DNA of 64,000 nt from Ephydatia muelleri (taxonomy: Eukaryota; Porifera; Demospongiae; Spongillida; Spongillidae), in assembly GCA_013339895.1 (NCBI GenBank), contig JABACO010000008.1, positions 1,967,618-2,031,617 of the forward strand, given 5' to 3'. Under the pieces are notes generated by a model that was given only the letters and a program-made list of their open reading frames with translations, was not told the DNA's origin and did not search any database. Of this stretch, positions 20,192 through 32,919 are shown piece by piece. Position 1 is the stretch's first letter. Each line of letters starts with the position of its first letter. The position numbers were made by a program, and so were the translations under genes.

Positions 20192-20506
20192 AGGTCTGCC
20201 TCCAAGTTCAGGGGGACCTTCACAGTCACACCTACATTACCTGTATCAGACCTCGAAAAACCATGGGGAAGCACTTCTTGTCCAACTTGTGAAGGGGTTT
20301 GCAAAGGGCACGGCTATACCACTCAACGTTATGGATACAAGCTGCATGCATGCAATTATGCCTCCCTAGCTCTGTTGTTCGAAGAACTGCCTTTCAGACT
20401 GTGCAAGACGAATGCTCAGATGATATCAGCTGCAAAGAAAACACTGGATATATGGTTGGACCACATTAATATGGCTACCAGTGATGTATCTAAAGGTGAA
20501 TTGTAG
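20192..20506 (+). CDS. Unrecognised coding-like fragment with a cysteine cluster
   Basis: A stop-free frame of 104 codons between TAA (20189-20191) and TAG (20504-20506) with protein-like composition. It has PWGSTSCPTCEGVCKGHGYT, a CxxCxxxCxxH pattern that could bind zinc, followed by a helical stretch (NYASLALLFEELPFRLCKTN, then AKKTLDIWLDH). It has no ATG near the beginning, so it would be an internal or last exon. It lies directly right of the piggyBac element. I do not recognise the family, and it may be a piece of another repeat. Confidence 0.35.
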   Translation, partial: RSASKFRGTFTVTPTLPVSDLEKPWGSTSCPTCEGVCKGHGYTTQRYGYKLHACNYASLALLFEELPFRLCKTNAQMISAAKKTLDIWLDHINMATSDVSKGEL

Positions 20507-22940
20507 AGGCATAAAACTTCTACCCCTACAGTGACTGTTCTGGCAATAGAGGACCCAGCTGCAAATTGTGGTGTGCTGAAGTATGATGATGACGAGTCTG
20601 ACTTTTGATGTGACACATGCAATGTACATGCATATACATCAGAAACGCGTATATCAGCCCTCATTGTTGCGTGTGAAAACTGTCTTTCTTGCGTCGTTTT
20701 TTTGAAATTTTTAGAAAATATATCAAGTTTTATAGTATGACAAACGAGATAACGACCGGATTGATGAGTGCAATCGTCAATCGTACTCGTGTTTAATTAC
20801 TGCCTCAGGCTACAGTCGGCTTGTATGCCCATGCTCGCGCGAATTCATCGATAGTCAAAACCAGTGGCATTGATAAGTGCATAACATTTAGACTCCATAT
20901 TAGCGCGCCATTATTGGGATCGTGACGATAAACACTTACGCGCACGCACACTGGCTAGAGCAGTAGAGGTACTTGTATATATAACCATTCAATCAGTACG
21001 TTTGAGCGCTAGCGTTGGATAATACATTGACGGCGCGCTGATCGATGTGAAGTTGGGTGATGCCTGGCGCCCTTCGGTGCCCGTGGCGCCCCACAGCCCA
21101 CCTCCCCCTCCCCCCCCCCCCTTTTCCCCCCGGCGCCCCCGGCCAGGCCGCCACTGCTAGTAACTGCCACACCTACCGCGTAAAAATGTGATAAATGTGC
21201 AGGGGCATGTTATGCTACAAAGCAGCAACCTAGCGACGAGTCCACAAGTCGGCAGTGATAAAAATGCGTTTCCGACGGAACCACTCAAAATGCTAAGTGC
21301 TACACTACAGTAGTGCTCGTGTGAGCTCTAGAAAAAGTTAATTATAGCACCATTCACTCACCATTGATGGCGGTGCAGTTAGGAGGATGTGAGGGCATGA
21401 CAACTTCTCAGGAGGACGAGGGACAAGCTGATGACAAGCAACCACGTTACTAGTAACGTGACTCGCGACCCTCGTTCATCCATCTTCATCCATATCAGTA
21501 TATAACTCTGACTACATGCAATGTATCGCGGTCTCAGAGATTCAACTACTATATTATGTAACAATATGACGAGCATTTCATGTCACGTTTACAGCCTGTA
21601 TCCGGATGTTTGGGCAGTACATTGCATAGATAATACTGCATGCATGGACTGGTGAGCGCATGCACACCATATGCATCATGCAGTGCATGCAACTTGTCGA
21701 AATACTGTTGAAACAAATGATCAATAGATAGTGCAATTGACCTTCGTGTGTTGCCGAACATCACATTGCCTTTTGTTCTCTGATGGTTGTGAATCGAAGA
21801 CCAATTCGAATTAGCAGTAGAGAAAAAATTCGTGCATGGTAAAAGCCTGCGGTGTTTGGATGAAGCAGATTTAATTTAGGACTGCATGAACTTTATTCAT
21901 GTGGCATCTTTGAACCGGCGTATCATTATATGCATGTGTAGACGTGCAACAATAATGAATTATCTGTGTCACCACACATAGGCCTATAATGTAAAATCAT
22001 GTGTTGATCACGTCTCCATACAAGACGGTATACACCTGGGCTAAAGAATTCCATCAATCGCACTGTTAAAAAAAAAAGGCCCGAGGGGTGTTCAGTACAG
22101 CCCAGGGAGTGACACACAAGGGTGTTCTGGTGACATCTCTGGGTGTTGGCAGGCTATGCTGGGGTGATAGTCATAGTTCCCAGCCTTATTTGTAATTACT
22201 TTATGACGGTTGAGGGCGTGGTTTGCGAAATAATATGATGACAGACTTCGTGATACTGGACTTAGTTATATCTTAAAGGTATGCGCGCACCCAACTTACC
22301 AGTTAAAAACGTCTAACAAAGGCTGGTCATGGTCCGTGTGTTGGTGTGGATTTCTAGTGTGTGTACACGTTGCGTGCAATTACCGTATTCATGCGTGTAA
22401 TTTCGCTGTGCTTATGAAGCCTTGCGTGCAGTGTTCGTGTATGTGCACCGCTAGCGCTTCGCTAGTAGTAGTGTGTCGTAGTATGCTGCATAGCCTTGGC
22501 CTATACTAAATTTCTATTTTGATGTTGATGCAAGCTTGTTTATTAGCCTGCGTGCCACTTTGTATTAAAAGTGAAGGTTAAGTAGCATAGCTGCGCTTGT
22601 GCAGTACAGTGTATTAAAAATCCACCTGGATTCTATTTAGGTCACACCCTAGTAAAATGACATGGGGGCACATACACATGTACATTGTTACTCACAAGTA
22701 TTCTGTTATGTGTACATATAGCTCAAGGAAGCAGTCTTTTAATATGTATTTCACACGTTGCAGCTTGGTGTATGCTAAAAGTGTTCATATGCAGCCATGC
22801 GGCTATACATACACATGTATGTCTATTTACCACATGCAGATCGTGATAGCAAGAAGATGCTGGATAAATGCCTGTTGTACTGCCTTAAGGGTGGGAGTTA
22901 GTATTCTCCCTTGTTCCATCTATATTGAGGTGTATTCCAT
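20507..22940. other. Long stretch without a recognised gene
   Basis: About 2.4 kb. It contains a C-rich tract at about 21064-21160 (GGCGCC motifs and a poly-C run), AT-rich sequence and several short ORFs without domains. No RNA gene or known element end was recognised. Confidence 0.5.
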
Positions 22941-22941
22941 A

Positions 22942-23192
22942 CACACATGCACACACACAATGCACACACATGCACACACATGCACACACACATACACACA
23001 CTGCACACACATGCACACATACACAGTCTTTCGGTCTCACACAACTTTCAGCTCACACATAATACATGAACTCATGCTGTCTCACACTTGTGCACACACT
23101 TTCATTATTGCGTACATGGCCCTGTACACTATCGTATGGCGTATTTTCTTATACACAACCACTGTACGCACACGCACGCACACACACACACG

Positions 23193-23229
<37 letters not shown>

Positions 23230-23834
23230 ACACATGTACAGCGTACTTGCACACACCAGTTATACATGTGGCAAACAATACACCTGTCTGATGATGGTAC
23301 GAACACTCTCACTCACAAACATTGTCACATGCACATGTATTCAATTGATTGCATTTCTATTTGTGTACCAAGCTTGCATAACACGCACATGCACACACTC
23401 AGGCACACACACACATGACATACACACACAGACACACTAATGCGTGCACACACAAGCGCACACACAGACACACAAATGCACATACAGACACACAAATGCA
23501 CATACAGACACACTAATGCACACACACACAGACACACACATGAAATACACACAGACGCATACAAACACACACACACACACAGATACACAGACACACACAC
23601 ATGTACACACAAAACACAGACACACACACATGACAAATACACACACGCACATACACACACATGAAATACACACTAGCACACACAGGCCACACACACACAC
23701 ATACACACACAGACACACACAGACACACACAGACACACATGCATACACAGGCACACACGAAATACACACACAGGAACATACGCACGCGACAGGCAGACAC
23801 ACACGACAGACATGCACACAAACATACACATATA

Positions 23835-23874
<40 letters not shown>

Positions 23875-24034
23875 CACACAAGCACACACAGACAGTGTTT
23901 GGAGCTATATAGCATACCCAAACTATCTTTATATCTACATTTGTACATGTACATCTGCAAATGTATATGCATATACAGAGTACCATGCACCAATTAACCA
24001 AGCTTGAAATTGAGGTAGCAACCTCTCCATAACA

Positions 24035-24107
<73 letters not shown>

Positions 24108-24108
24108 C
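22942..24108. repeat. CA/GT microsatellite field of more than 1 kb
   Basis: Long runs of CA, interrupted by ACAG, ATAC and ATGC variants, at about 22942-23030, 23164-23242, 23385-23900 and 24030-24108 (the last nearly pure, ending in CATCATCATCA). ORFs on either strand here (poly Cys-Val or poly His-Thr) are products of the repeat. Confidence 0.97.
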
Positions 24109-24221
24109 ATCATCATCAGAAATGTGAAGGTTTTGTACATCAACCACTATTGTGCACCACCACTTCATGCTTTTGATGCATATGTACATGTATAGTATAT
24201 ACGTTATAAGTTTTCTTGTGT

Positions 24222-24440
24222 TTAGATGTTCTCAGCCTCCCCCTGGACCTGCCATGTACATCACTTGCGTGTGCCAGATGCATCAAGCAATGGATACAGT
24301 GTCCATTGTGCGTTCATTGCATACTAATTCCACACCCGCCTCGTATCAAATGTCTAAGGATCTCAGATCTGAAAGTATTCATAACCACCAGCTTGAAAAT
24401 CACAATACGGGTAGAAATGTGGCATATATAGGTACGGCCA
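24222..24440 (+). pseudogene. RING-like exon fragment (tentative)
   Basis: After a pyrimidine-rich stretch ending TTTAG at about 24224 the frame reads SLPLDLPCTSLACARCIKQW, then IQCPLC, a LPC...CxxC...CPxC pattern like part of a RING finger. A hydrophobic/basic tail follows (PPRIKCLRISDLKVF). Only a partial finger is present. From memory such fragments occur in repeated invertebrate genes of unknown role. It could be a chance pattern. Confidence 0.3.
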
Positions 24441-24905
24441 TCTTCTTTTGAGCTAGAACAGAAAGCTAAATCCATAAATTCCAAATTCAATTCACTGTAC
24501 ATGTAGAACATATGGTACTATACTACAATATATTTTCCTGCTTCTTCGAAAGTTGCCATTGTCGCTGGGTTTCAATAAGCTGAGCTTTGGCCACCTGAAT
24601 TAATGTTTTGGGGTTGACATAGTTTGCGAAATTATTTGGTATTTGAATGCCACTTGCAAAATAAGTAGCTTCATAAAGATGCCCTGAGTTATGCTAGCCA
24701 CTACTAATAAAACATGTGTGCTGTTGAGCGTTTCGACTCCAGAACCCTTTTCTGTGGGTTTCTTTCATCGCTAAGCACGTTTGACCAAAGAAAACGGACG
24801 GCGCATAGCCATATAAGTAATACAGTTCTTGCACGTGGTGGGTGTTTGTAGCAGCTATTAGTTTCAATAAAATTAGGTCAAGCATGCATGCATATATGAT
24901 CAATT

Positions 24906-25848
24906 CAGGGCTGTAGCAACCGCTACGACCTATACGGCCAAAGCCGTACAGGTTTTTGGCCAAAGCTTAAGTTATTAATTATTAATCAATTTGAAAAATT
25001 CATTGTGGCGTGGTAGCAGCTGGTATGAATTCTGTTTCAGATCTAAAACCACCGCGCCAAATCAGCCGTCAAATTATGTCTTTCCGATGCGTCAGTTCGG
25101 CCAATCGGCTGAAATTAGAGTCGTTGTTACTTAAAGCTGCACAAAAGGAGGAGTACTCTGGCACTATCACAATGATTTTGATGCATCAAGAGACTTGAAG
25201 CCCAGTTAGAGCTGCTAGGAGTCATGTTCTTTTCTACAACAGATGAATTAAATCCAACTCTTAATGATGTTAAAAATCAAGTTTGCACTTTTTCACCAGT
25301 GCAGCGTACCAATATGCACCTTATTGAAGCTCATATATGTCACACCAGCCACCAATGCTGTAAGTGAACGCAGTGCTTCCGTACTACGAAGGGTAGAGAC
25401 CTACCTACGTTCCACTATGTCTCAAATGCGATTAAACAACATTATTATTCTCCACGCTCACAAAGAACGAACAGATGCTCTGTCAATACCATCATGTTTG
25501 AACGAATTTGTTAGCCTGAATGAGCATAGGTTGGAGGTGTTCGGAAAGTTTTGAGGACATCATGCCATTCTAAGACTGTAGCTAGTTGAATGTGTATCAA
25601 AGCGAATCATCTGGTTTAATAAGTAATAGCCAGCAAGCGCTATTTAAAAGCAGGTTCATGACTTCAAAATAATATAGTAGCTGAGCTTCTGGGCTCCGCC
25701 CCAAACCCCGATGGGGGAGCTTACAGCGCTCCCTCATACCTCCTAGATGGGGCGGGAGGGGTACCCCCTCCCGCACCCACCCCCGACGAATTTGGCCACG
25801 CCCCCATCATTAGCCGTACAGGTTATATTTCCCGTTCCTACGGCCCTG
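24906..25848 (+). mobile_element. hAT element, internally deleted, in the promoter region of P450 copy A
   Basis: Ends CAGGGCTGTAGCAACCG on the left and CGTTCCTACGGCCCTG on the right, an imperfect inverted pair of hAT type. TCAAT flanks both sides (24900-24904 and 25849-25853). The matching place in unit B (51364-51368) has a single TCAAT and no insert, which proves the insertion. It encodes only pieces of a hAT transposase (25010-25554). A GC-rich segment with inverted GGGGG/CCCCC runs lies near the right end. Confidence 0.88.
25010..25554 (+). pseudogene. hAT transposase C-terminal pieces
   Basis: Two frames. At 25010-25198 is a short N-side piece with no clear motif. At 25264-25554 is the dimerisation domain: VTPATNAVSERSASVLRRVE, TYLRSTMSQMRLNNIIILHA, then HKERTDALSIPSCLNEFV. 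The catalytic middle is missing, so it cannot produce an active transposase. Confidence 0.82.
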
Positions 25849-26072
25849 TCAATGGCTCGCCAAACACGTGGTTTTTGATTCATAGGGTATCTTCTCTAAT
25901 TGTCCAGGCGCAAAATCCGTGCATCTATTCCTGGATGAATGGACACGTCGTTAGTGTGAAATAAAGTCTGTAGTTCGGATGGTACCGGCAGCAATAGTAT
26001 AGTGACGTACAAAAGAATGGCAGCGCAGGTGCAAAGTGTATAACAGAAATGTGCACTGTGTATAAGCAGTGT

Positions 26073-26081
26073 CTAATAAAA
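26073..26081 (+). promoter_or_regulatory. Degenerate TATA-like site of P450 copy A
   Basis: CTAATAAAA about 70 bp before the copy-A ATG lies where copy B has TATATAAAA. The copy-A version is weaker, and the upstream region is displaced by the hAT insertion. Confidence 0.4.
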
Positions 26082-26378
26082 GCACAGCAGAAGCGGGAGA
26101 CTACACAACCTTACTCACATTACGATTAGTTAGGACCGTCTAGAGCAAGATGCTGAACTTGATCATTGTGGCTTTGTTACTCTTGGTTGCCTTTCTGATT
26201 TACAAGTGAGTACTCGTACTATATTCCAGTTTTGCACCTTCTGAATCACAGGTTTGCGTACGCTCCTTATGGAGTTCTAAGGAAGATGGGAGTTAACGGA
26301 CCTACTCCACATCCATTTTGGGGCAATGCGCGGGAGTTCGCAAAAGTAAGTTCTGTGTGGCAAGCGTCATATGGTGTG

Positions 26379-26590
<212 letters not shown>

Positions 26591-27438
26591 TATGGAATAT
26601 TATTCGTGCCAAAACTATCGCAACGTCCTCTGTAGAAACACCGCCACACCACAAGACCAAGCGTTGTGCGCTTCATTGCTCGTGCGTGCTGCGCGCAATT
26701 TCTGACTTACCGCATATCCATTTATACATATCTGACCACAGCCTGTGCTGCGCGCAATTTCTGATCTTACCGCATATCCGACGTATGTTATTAATTCATT
26801 CTAACTTTGCCTAATAATAATATTAAACGAATTTTACCAAGGTATGTTTATAGTGCTCTACAAAGAGAGTACGCAACAGTTTTAGAACTTGCGTGTATCC
26901 ACTTTCAGACCATCGATACCAGCATGGATTGTTTTAATTATGAAACATAAGTTTCTGCTACGGTTACTAGTACTGTCCTTTTTTTGCGCTAAAGAATGCT
27001 ATTTCTGGTAAGGAAAGACCACCCCCCCTTTTCCCATATTTCCAATCCAGCTCTGTGCTGCCATCTCCTTCTGATACCGGGTTTTATTTCTCGCAGCTAC
27101 CATTGATATCGAAGGATCTCACCAGGTTGTGGTGACGGGTACAGCCGGATTTATCGAATAGGCCTACCATTCGTCCGTCTCCACGCTTCTGGCACCAAGG
27201 AACGGAAACCAACTGTTTCTACTAGTCATACCTGACATTATTCATTCGGTCTGCCATTGTTCACTGTCTATAGTCCCTGCTGAAGGCGACTCTGTGAACA
27301 AAATGAGGGGGTCTGGGGCTTACTTCATAGCAATTTGCTCTTCCTACTGCCTCCTCTATCTGTCTCCCTTTCCTTCGCTCACTACCTCCTTAGATCCATT
27401 GCAGTCCTCTGTACTAGACTACACTGATGTCATTCTAA

Positions 27439-27602
27439 AGGTCGGCATACACGGGGCGACTTCCTGCCGACTTGTCGCATGCAACTCGAATGAATATGGG
27501 TAAAAGTTCCGTAATTGTGTAGTTTACTGATGGTTTGCGGAACATTTTCATTTGAGTTGCATGCGACAAATCGGCAGGAAGTCGCCCCGTGTATGCCGGC
27601 CT
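27439..27602. mobile_element. Harbinger-like MITE (164 bp) in one arm of the foldback
   Basis: A near-perfect palindrome with ends AGGTCGGCATACACGGGGCG and its complement. It is flanked by TAA at 27436-27438 and 27603-27605. The inverted copy of this region (about 32335-32350) reads straight through TTTAAGGG with no insert. A 3-bp TAA/TTA duplication is characteristic of PIF/Harbinger. It carries no coding sequence. Confidence 0.85.
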
Positions 27603-27604
27603 TA

Positions 27605-28460
27605 AGGGCTCCTGCATTTCACCCTTATGGCAGTCAGCAGTACCGGTCAAGAGCTGCTCCCAAGCTTGTGTATAGTGGAGCACCAACAGCTGCAGGCTCT
27701 TCACAAGGAGTTTTGTCAGCAGCTGGTTGGTACCAGATACTTGGGTCAGTATGCCAATGCAGCTATCCACAACAGATGTATGACATATCACACGATGCCA
27801 GAGGGAAGGAGAACTTGATCAGCAGGTGAGCCAAACAAATAGAATACAAAAATTCCCTCCTCTTTTTCTTCCCACCTTCCCTCCTCCTCTTCTATGTTCC
27901 CCTAATCCCAGGGCTGGGGGGGGGGGGGGGGGGTTGAAGGGGTCAAAAACTCCCCTTCCATAATGAAGGTCACAAGTGACGTGACCCGCTATGTTCCAAT
28001 AATGAATTGTTATTAGGCGCATGTTTTCAATGGTACTACTGACTGTTGTAATAGTACAATTTGTCTGCATTTAGAATAGGGTCCCTCTAAGTATACTCAC
28101 TCACACACATCCAACCCCCTCACCCCTCGTAAATCTTGCTACGGCCCTGTATCCTCCTCCCCCTTCTCTCCTTCCTCCATCCCTCCTGCTTTGCTGGTGA
28201 ACAGCCTCGTAACAGTACATATCACTCTTCTCTCTTCCTCCATACCTCAGGCCACTCCCTCATCATTTAACATGCTAGCTGAACTGGAAGCCTATCGGCA
28301 CAAGAGGGACGAAGCAGCACAGCAAAATGAAGCCCCAGTCGCTGGATCTGTTGAAGGCCAATCAGTACCTGTAAAAATCGAGACACTAGTGGGAAAAGTG
28401 GTCCAGTTAAAACTGTGCAACCGTACTGGCGGCAACAGCCCTGGAAAGAGTGTATGTTAG
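27605..28460 (+). pseudogene. Decayed exon-like pieces inside the foldback (tentative)
   Basis: One piece ends at a good donor (ATCAGCAG then GTGAGCC, 27826) and includes the stretch EFCQQLVGTRYLGQYANAAI. A second piece follows a polypyrimidine-AG at 28251 and reads ATPSSFNMLAELEAYRHKRD. Both recur in the inverted copy at 31.55-32.35 kb with differing indels, so neither copy keeps a clean frame. It may be a fragment of a captured gene. No family was recognised. Confidence 0.3.
27911..28148. mobile_element. hAT-like MITE inside the foldback (left copy)
   Basis: Ends CAGGGCTGGGGG on the left and GCTACGGCCCTG on the right, the same end style as the hAT at 24906. It occurs inverted at about 31817-32050 as part of the duplicated segment, so it predates that duplication. 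It contains a G-run of about 17. The flanking target duplication is unclear. Confidence 0.55.
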
Positions 28461-28811
28461 CGGTGTCATTGGAATGTTTAGACCTACCATCCAAACAACA
28501 GACTGGTCACTTCTCCAGTTATCATTTTCTTTGTATGCGCAAGTGTGCATGTGTGTATGTATGTATGTGTGTGTGTGCTCAGTCCACTGATCAGGTTATC
28601 ACAATCTCTTTGCATATGCGTGTGTGTGTAGGTCTGTGAAGTGTGTGTGTGTTGTCATTGGGAGTGTTTGTTTATAAGGTGTGCTATTCGGTTAAATTGA
28701 TAGTTTTTACCTCTCATCTGTAGAGCAATCCAACTGATCTCTTTGTACATGTATCTGCACCTTTTGGTTTTGGATTTTTTAAAAATTAAATGGTACATGT
28801 AGCTTCTGTGA

Positions 28812-28897
28812 GTGTGCATGTGTGTGTGTGTGTGTGTGTATGTGTGTGTGTGTGTGTATGTGTGTGTGTGTGTGTGTGTGTTTGTGTGTGTGTGCAA
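28812..28897. repeat. TG microsatellite (foldback segment S3, left copy)
   Basis: A TG run with TATG interruptions. The inverted copies are CA runs at about 31066-31185 and 34050-34116, each of different length. Confidence 0.9.
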
Positions 28898-29836
28898 GGA
28901 GCTAGAAGTGTGCATAAGGTACCGTTCAGAGCACTTTGGTATCTTTGTTATTCAGGTCAAACAATACTTTGGAATCATGAAGGTCTTTAAGAACCATAAC
29001 CTAGATGGATTCTTTGTTGAAGGCCAGTGCTGCAGCCTTTGCTGAAATTGCAGGCACTAATAACTGGAATTGAGGGGATTTAATCAGTCATGTTGAACAC
29101 TTGAAGACATTCTTTTATCACGTTGCTAGTAAATGTACTCTCAGTTGTTTTATTATTTTTGTGGATGTTGTTTATCACACACACAAAAAAATCAGATTCT
29201 GTTTAGTTTGCATGCTTTGTAGCTCCTGGTAGATTTAAAACAAGAGATTGTTTTACAGTATATCTATGCTTATACAATTGTGCAGGTTACGTAAAGCTAC
29301 TGGTTTAGCTACTTCACGTACAATACCGTGTGACTCATTATTCTACTACCTTCTGTATAAATTATCAGGAATATCACAAACATCAACAGCAATGTTACGT
29401 CTGTAAGCAAACCTTAGCTTGCACAATTCACATTGCAGAGTTTACACCTCGATAATAAAACTACTGTGCCTGCATTCATGCCAGTAAGGACACCATTAAA
29501 TTATTTGCATGTGCATGAAGAAGTACATATGTTGACCTCCTAAAGTACAGCACAATACATATATGTATAATACCTTAAGCAGCCTAGAAGGATCAAAGCT
29601 ACTTTTATTTGCTTCCTGGCATCATTGAAAACAATTTTTAGCCTAATTGCAATTCTCAGTGGTTCCAAAGAAGATAGATTAGCTTTAAACTATTTCATCA
29701 ACAATATATATTAATACTGATGCATTGAGATAAATGTTTTTAAAACAAACAACACAAAAAGCGTTCATTATAGTACTTCACGGATCTAGACATAAATAAC
29801 AATATAATTATGGTTATATCTAAACAGGTAAATCCT

Positions 29837-30022
29837 CTAGTTAGTAAAAAATGAAATACAATGAAAACATATAGTAACCTTGTTTGCAGACACAATATCC
29901 TTCAATGTCAGAAGAATTGTGGGTTGAAAGAATGTATAAGTGAGATTGTACAAAAGGTAGTAGAATAATGTGTCACATAGTATTGTACATGAATTAGCTA
30001 AATCTTTACTTAACCTGCACAT
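29837..30022 (-). other. 61-codon ORF conserved in both foldback arms (left)
   Basis: Translates identically to 32920-33105 on the plus strand because the two arms are nearly identical. It has a hydrophobic, Cys/Phe-rich composition and no recognised motif. It is probably not a gene; it marks how similar the arms are. Confidence 0.3.
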
Positions 30023-31065
30023 AATTATTAATAGATAATGGTTGCAAGAAAGGATAGAGAGTTGTTTGGTGCTGATTATGCAGCAAATGCAGTATTTGAG
30101 ATAGGTAATAGCAAGATGTCAATTGTTAATCACTAATACATTAGAGCATTACTTCAGGACAATCAAAGTGAAAGTAGTTATGGATCAATTCATAGAGGGA
30201 TTAAAAACGTTATTTGTGCATTGTTAATCCACAATAGATTGAAATGATATTTTGTTTGCACGTCGCAAAGTTTGCAGAGGTTAGTCCCATCTTGTATAGG
30301 AATTAATTATTGTGTCTTCTTGACGTGAAATTGATTTCCAATGAGATTTAGAAGAGCAAGCATATCAGTTTTTAAATGAGGCAGACGGTATGTCTTGTCA
30401 AGGTACATTCGCATACGTGTTACCAACATTCTCTTCCAGATGGGAAATTGCCCCATGGGCGTTTGACCCAGTCCATTTTAATGACCCCACTGCAAGATTC
30501 CCAACAGCTGAAACTTGCAAAATGGAAATGAAGGGATGATATGGTCGAAGCAGTTATAGGAAACGATGGATTGGGAATGTTATAAATTTTCAAGAGTGCA
30601 TTTCAATTGATGACTGGGTTATTCTCTGCATTTGTTTACTAGCTCTGTTCATTAATAGGCATCATGTTCATTATAATTATAAAAGCATAGATATACTGTA
30701 AAACAATCTCTTGTTTTAAATCTACCAGGAGCTACAAAGCCGGCATGCGAGCTAAACAATCTGAATTTTTCATTATAGAAATGAACAATATCCACAAAAA
30801 TAAAACAACTGATATCACATTTACTCCAATCACTAGTAATGTGATAAAAGAATGCCTTCAAGTGTTCAACATGACGGATTAAATCCCCTCAATTCCATTT
30901 ATTAGTGTCTGCAATTTTAACAAAGGCTGCAGCACTGGCCTTCAACAAGGAATCGATCTAGGTTCTGGCTCTTAAAGACCTTCATGATTCCAAATTATTG
31001 TTTGACCTGAATAACAAAGATACCAAAGAGCTCTCAACGGTACCTTATGCACACTTCTAGCTCCT

Positions 31066-31100
<35 letters not shown>

Positions 31101-32535
31101 ACACACACACACATACACACACACACTCACACACACACACACACATATATATATACACACACACACACACATATGCACACTCACAGAGGCTGAGCACATC
31201 AACATGTACCATTTAATTTTTTTTAAATCCAAAACCAAAAGGTGCAGATACATGTACAAAGAGATCAACTTAGATCAGTTGGATTGCTCTACAGATGAGA
31301 GGTAAAAACTATCAATTTAACCGAATAGCACACCTTATAAACAAACACTCCCAATGACAACACACACACTTCACAGACATACACACACACGCATATGCAA
31401 AGAGATTGTGATAACCTGATCAGTGGACTGAGCACACACACACATACATACACACGCGTGCACACTTGCACATACAAAGAAAATGATAACTGGAGAAGTG
31501 ACCAGTCTGTTGTTTGGATGGTAGGTCTAAACATTCCAATGACACCGCGCTAACATACACTCTTTCCAGGGTTGTTGCCGCCAGTACGGTTGCACTATTT
31601 TAACTGGACCACTTTTCCCACTAGTGTCTCGATTTTTATAGGTACTGATTGGCCTTCAACAGATCCAGCAACTGGGGCTTCATTTTGCTGTGCTGCTTCG
31701 TCCCTCTTTGGCCTGAGATATGGAGGAAGAGAGAAGAGTGGTATGTACTGTTACAAGGCTTTTCACCAGCAAAGTAGGAGGGATGGAGGAAGGAGAGAAG
31801 GGGGAGGAGGATACAGGGCTGTAGCCAGATTTATGAGGGGTGAGGGGGTCGGATGTGTGTGAGTGAGTATACTTAGAGGGACCCTATTCTAAATGCAGAC
31901 AAATTGTACTATTAAAACAGTCAGTAGTACCATTGAAATCATGTGCCAAATATTTATCAAATAACAATTCATTATTGGAACATAGCGGGTCACGTCACTT
32001 GTGACCTTCATCATGGAAGGGGAGTTGTTTGACCCCTTCAACCCCTGGGATTAGGGGAGCATAGAAGAGGAGGAGGGAAGGTGGGAGGATAAAGAGGAGG
32101 GAATTTTTGTAATCTATTTGTTTGGCTCACCTGCTGATCAAGTTCTCTTTCCCTCTGGCATCATGGTGATGTCATGCATCTATTGTGGATAGCTGCTTTG
32201 GCATACTGACCCAATTATCTGATGCCAACCAGCTGCTGACAAAACTCTTCGTGAAGAGCTGCAGCTGTTGGTGCTCCACTGTAGAGCAGCTTTGGACGGG
32301 TACTGCTGACTGCCATAAGGGTGAAATGAAGGAGCCCTTAAAATGACATCAGCGTGGTCTAGTACAGAGGACTGCAAGGGATCTAAGGAGGTAGTGAGCG
32401 ACGGAAAGGGAAGGGAGACAGATAGAGGAGGCAGTAGGGAGAGCAAATTGCTGTGAAGTAAGCCCCTGGGGTTACCGCCTCATTTTGTTCACAGAGTTGC
32501 CTTCAGCAGGGACCATAGACAGTGAACAATGGCAG

Positions 32536-32655
32536 ACCCAGTTCATTCTAATGATCCCACTGCAAGATTCCCAACAGCTGAAACTTGCAAAATGGAAGTT
32601 TCAGCTGTTGGGAATATTGCAGTGAGGTCATTAAAATGGACTGGGTCAAACGCCC
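32536..32655. repeat. Hairpin at the junction of two inverted segments
   Basis: CAGTTCATTCTAATGA and AGATTCCCAACAGCTGAAAC on the left pair with GTTTCAGCTGTTGGGAATAT and TCATTAAAATGGACTG on the right. Only one arm of this hairpin exists at 30460-30530, so it arose at the breakpoint joining the inverted segments. Confidence 0.8.
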
Positions 32656-32919
32656 ATGGAGCAATATCCCATCAATTTACGTGCAAACAAAATATCATTT
32701 CAATCTATTGTGGATTAACAATGCACAAATAACGTTTTTAATCCCTCTATGAATTGATCCATAACTACTTTCACTTTGATTGTCCTGAAGTAATGCTCTA
32801 ATGTATTAGTGATTAACAATTGACATCTTGCTATTACCTATCTCAAATACTGCATTCGCTGCATAATCAGCACCAAACAACTCTCTATCATTTCTTGCAA
32901 CCATTATCTATTAATAATT

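Noticed and set aside
22657..24189. Several overlapping ORFs of 80-250 codons on both strands
   Set aside because: They translate CA/GT repeats (poly His-Thr or Cys-Val) and have no domain; repeats of two bases leave all frames open.
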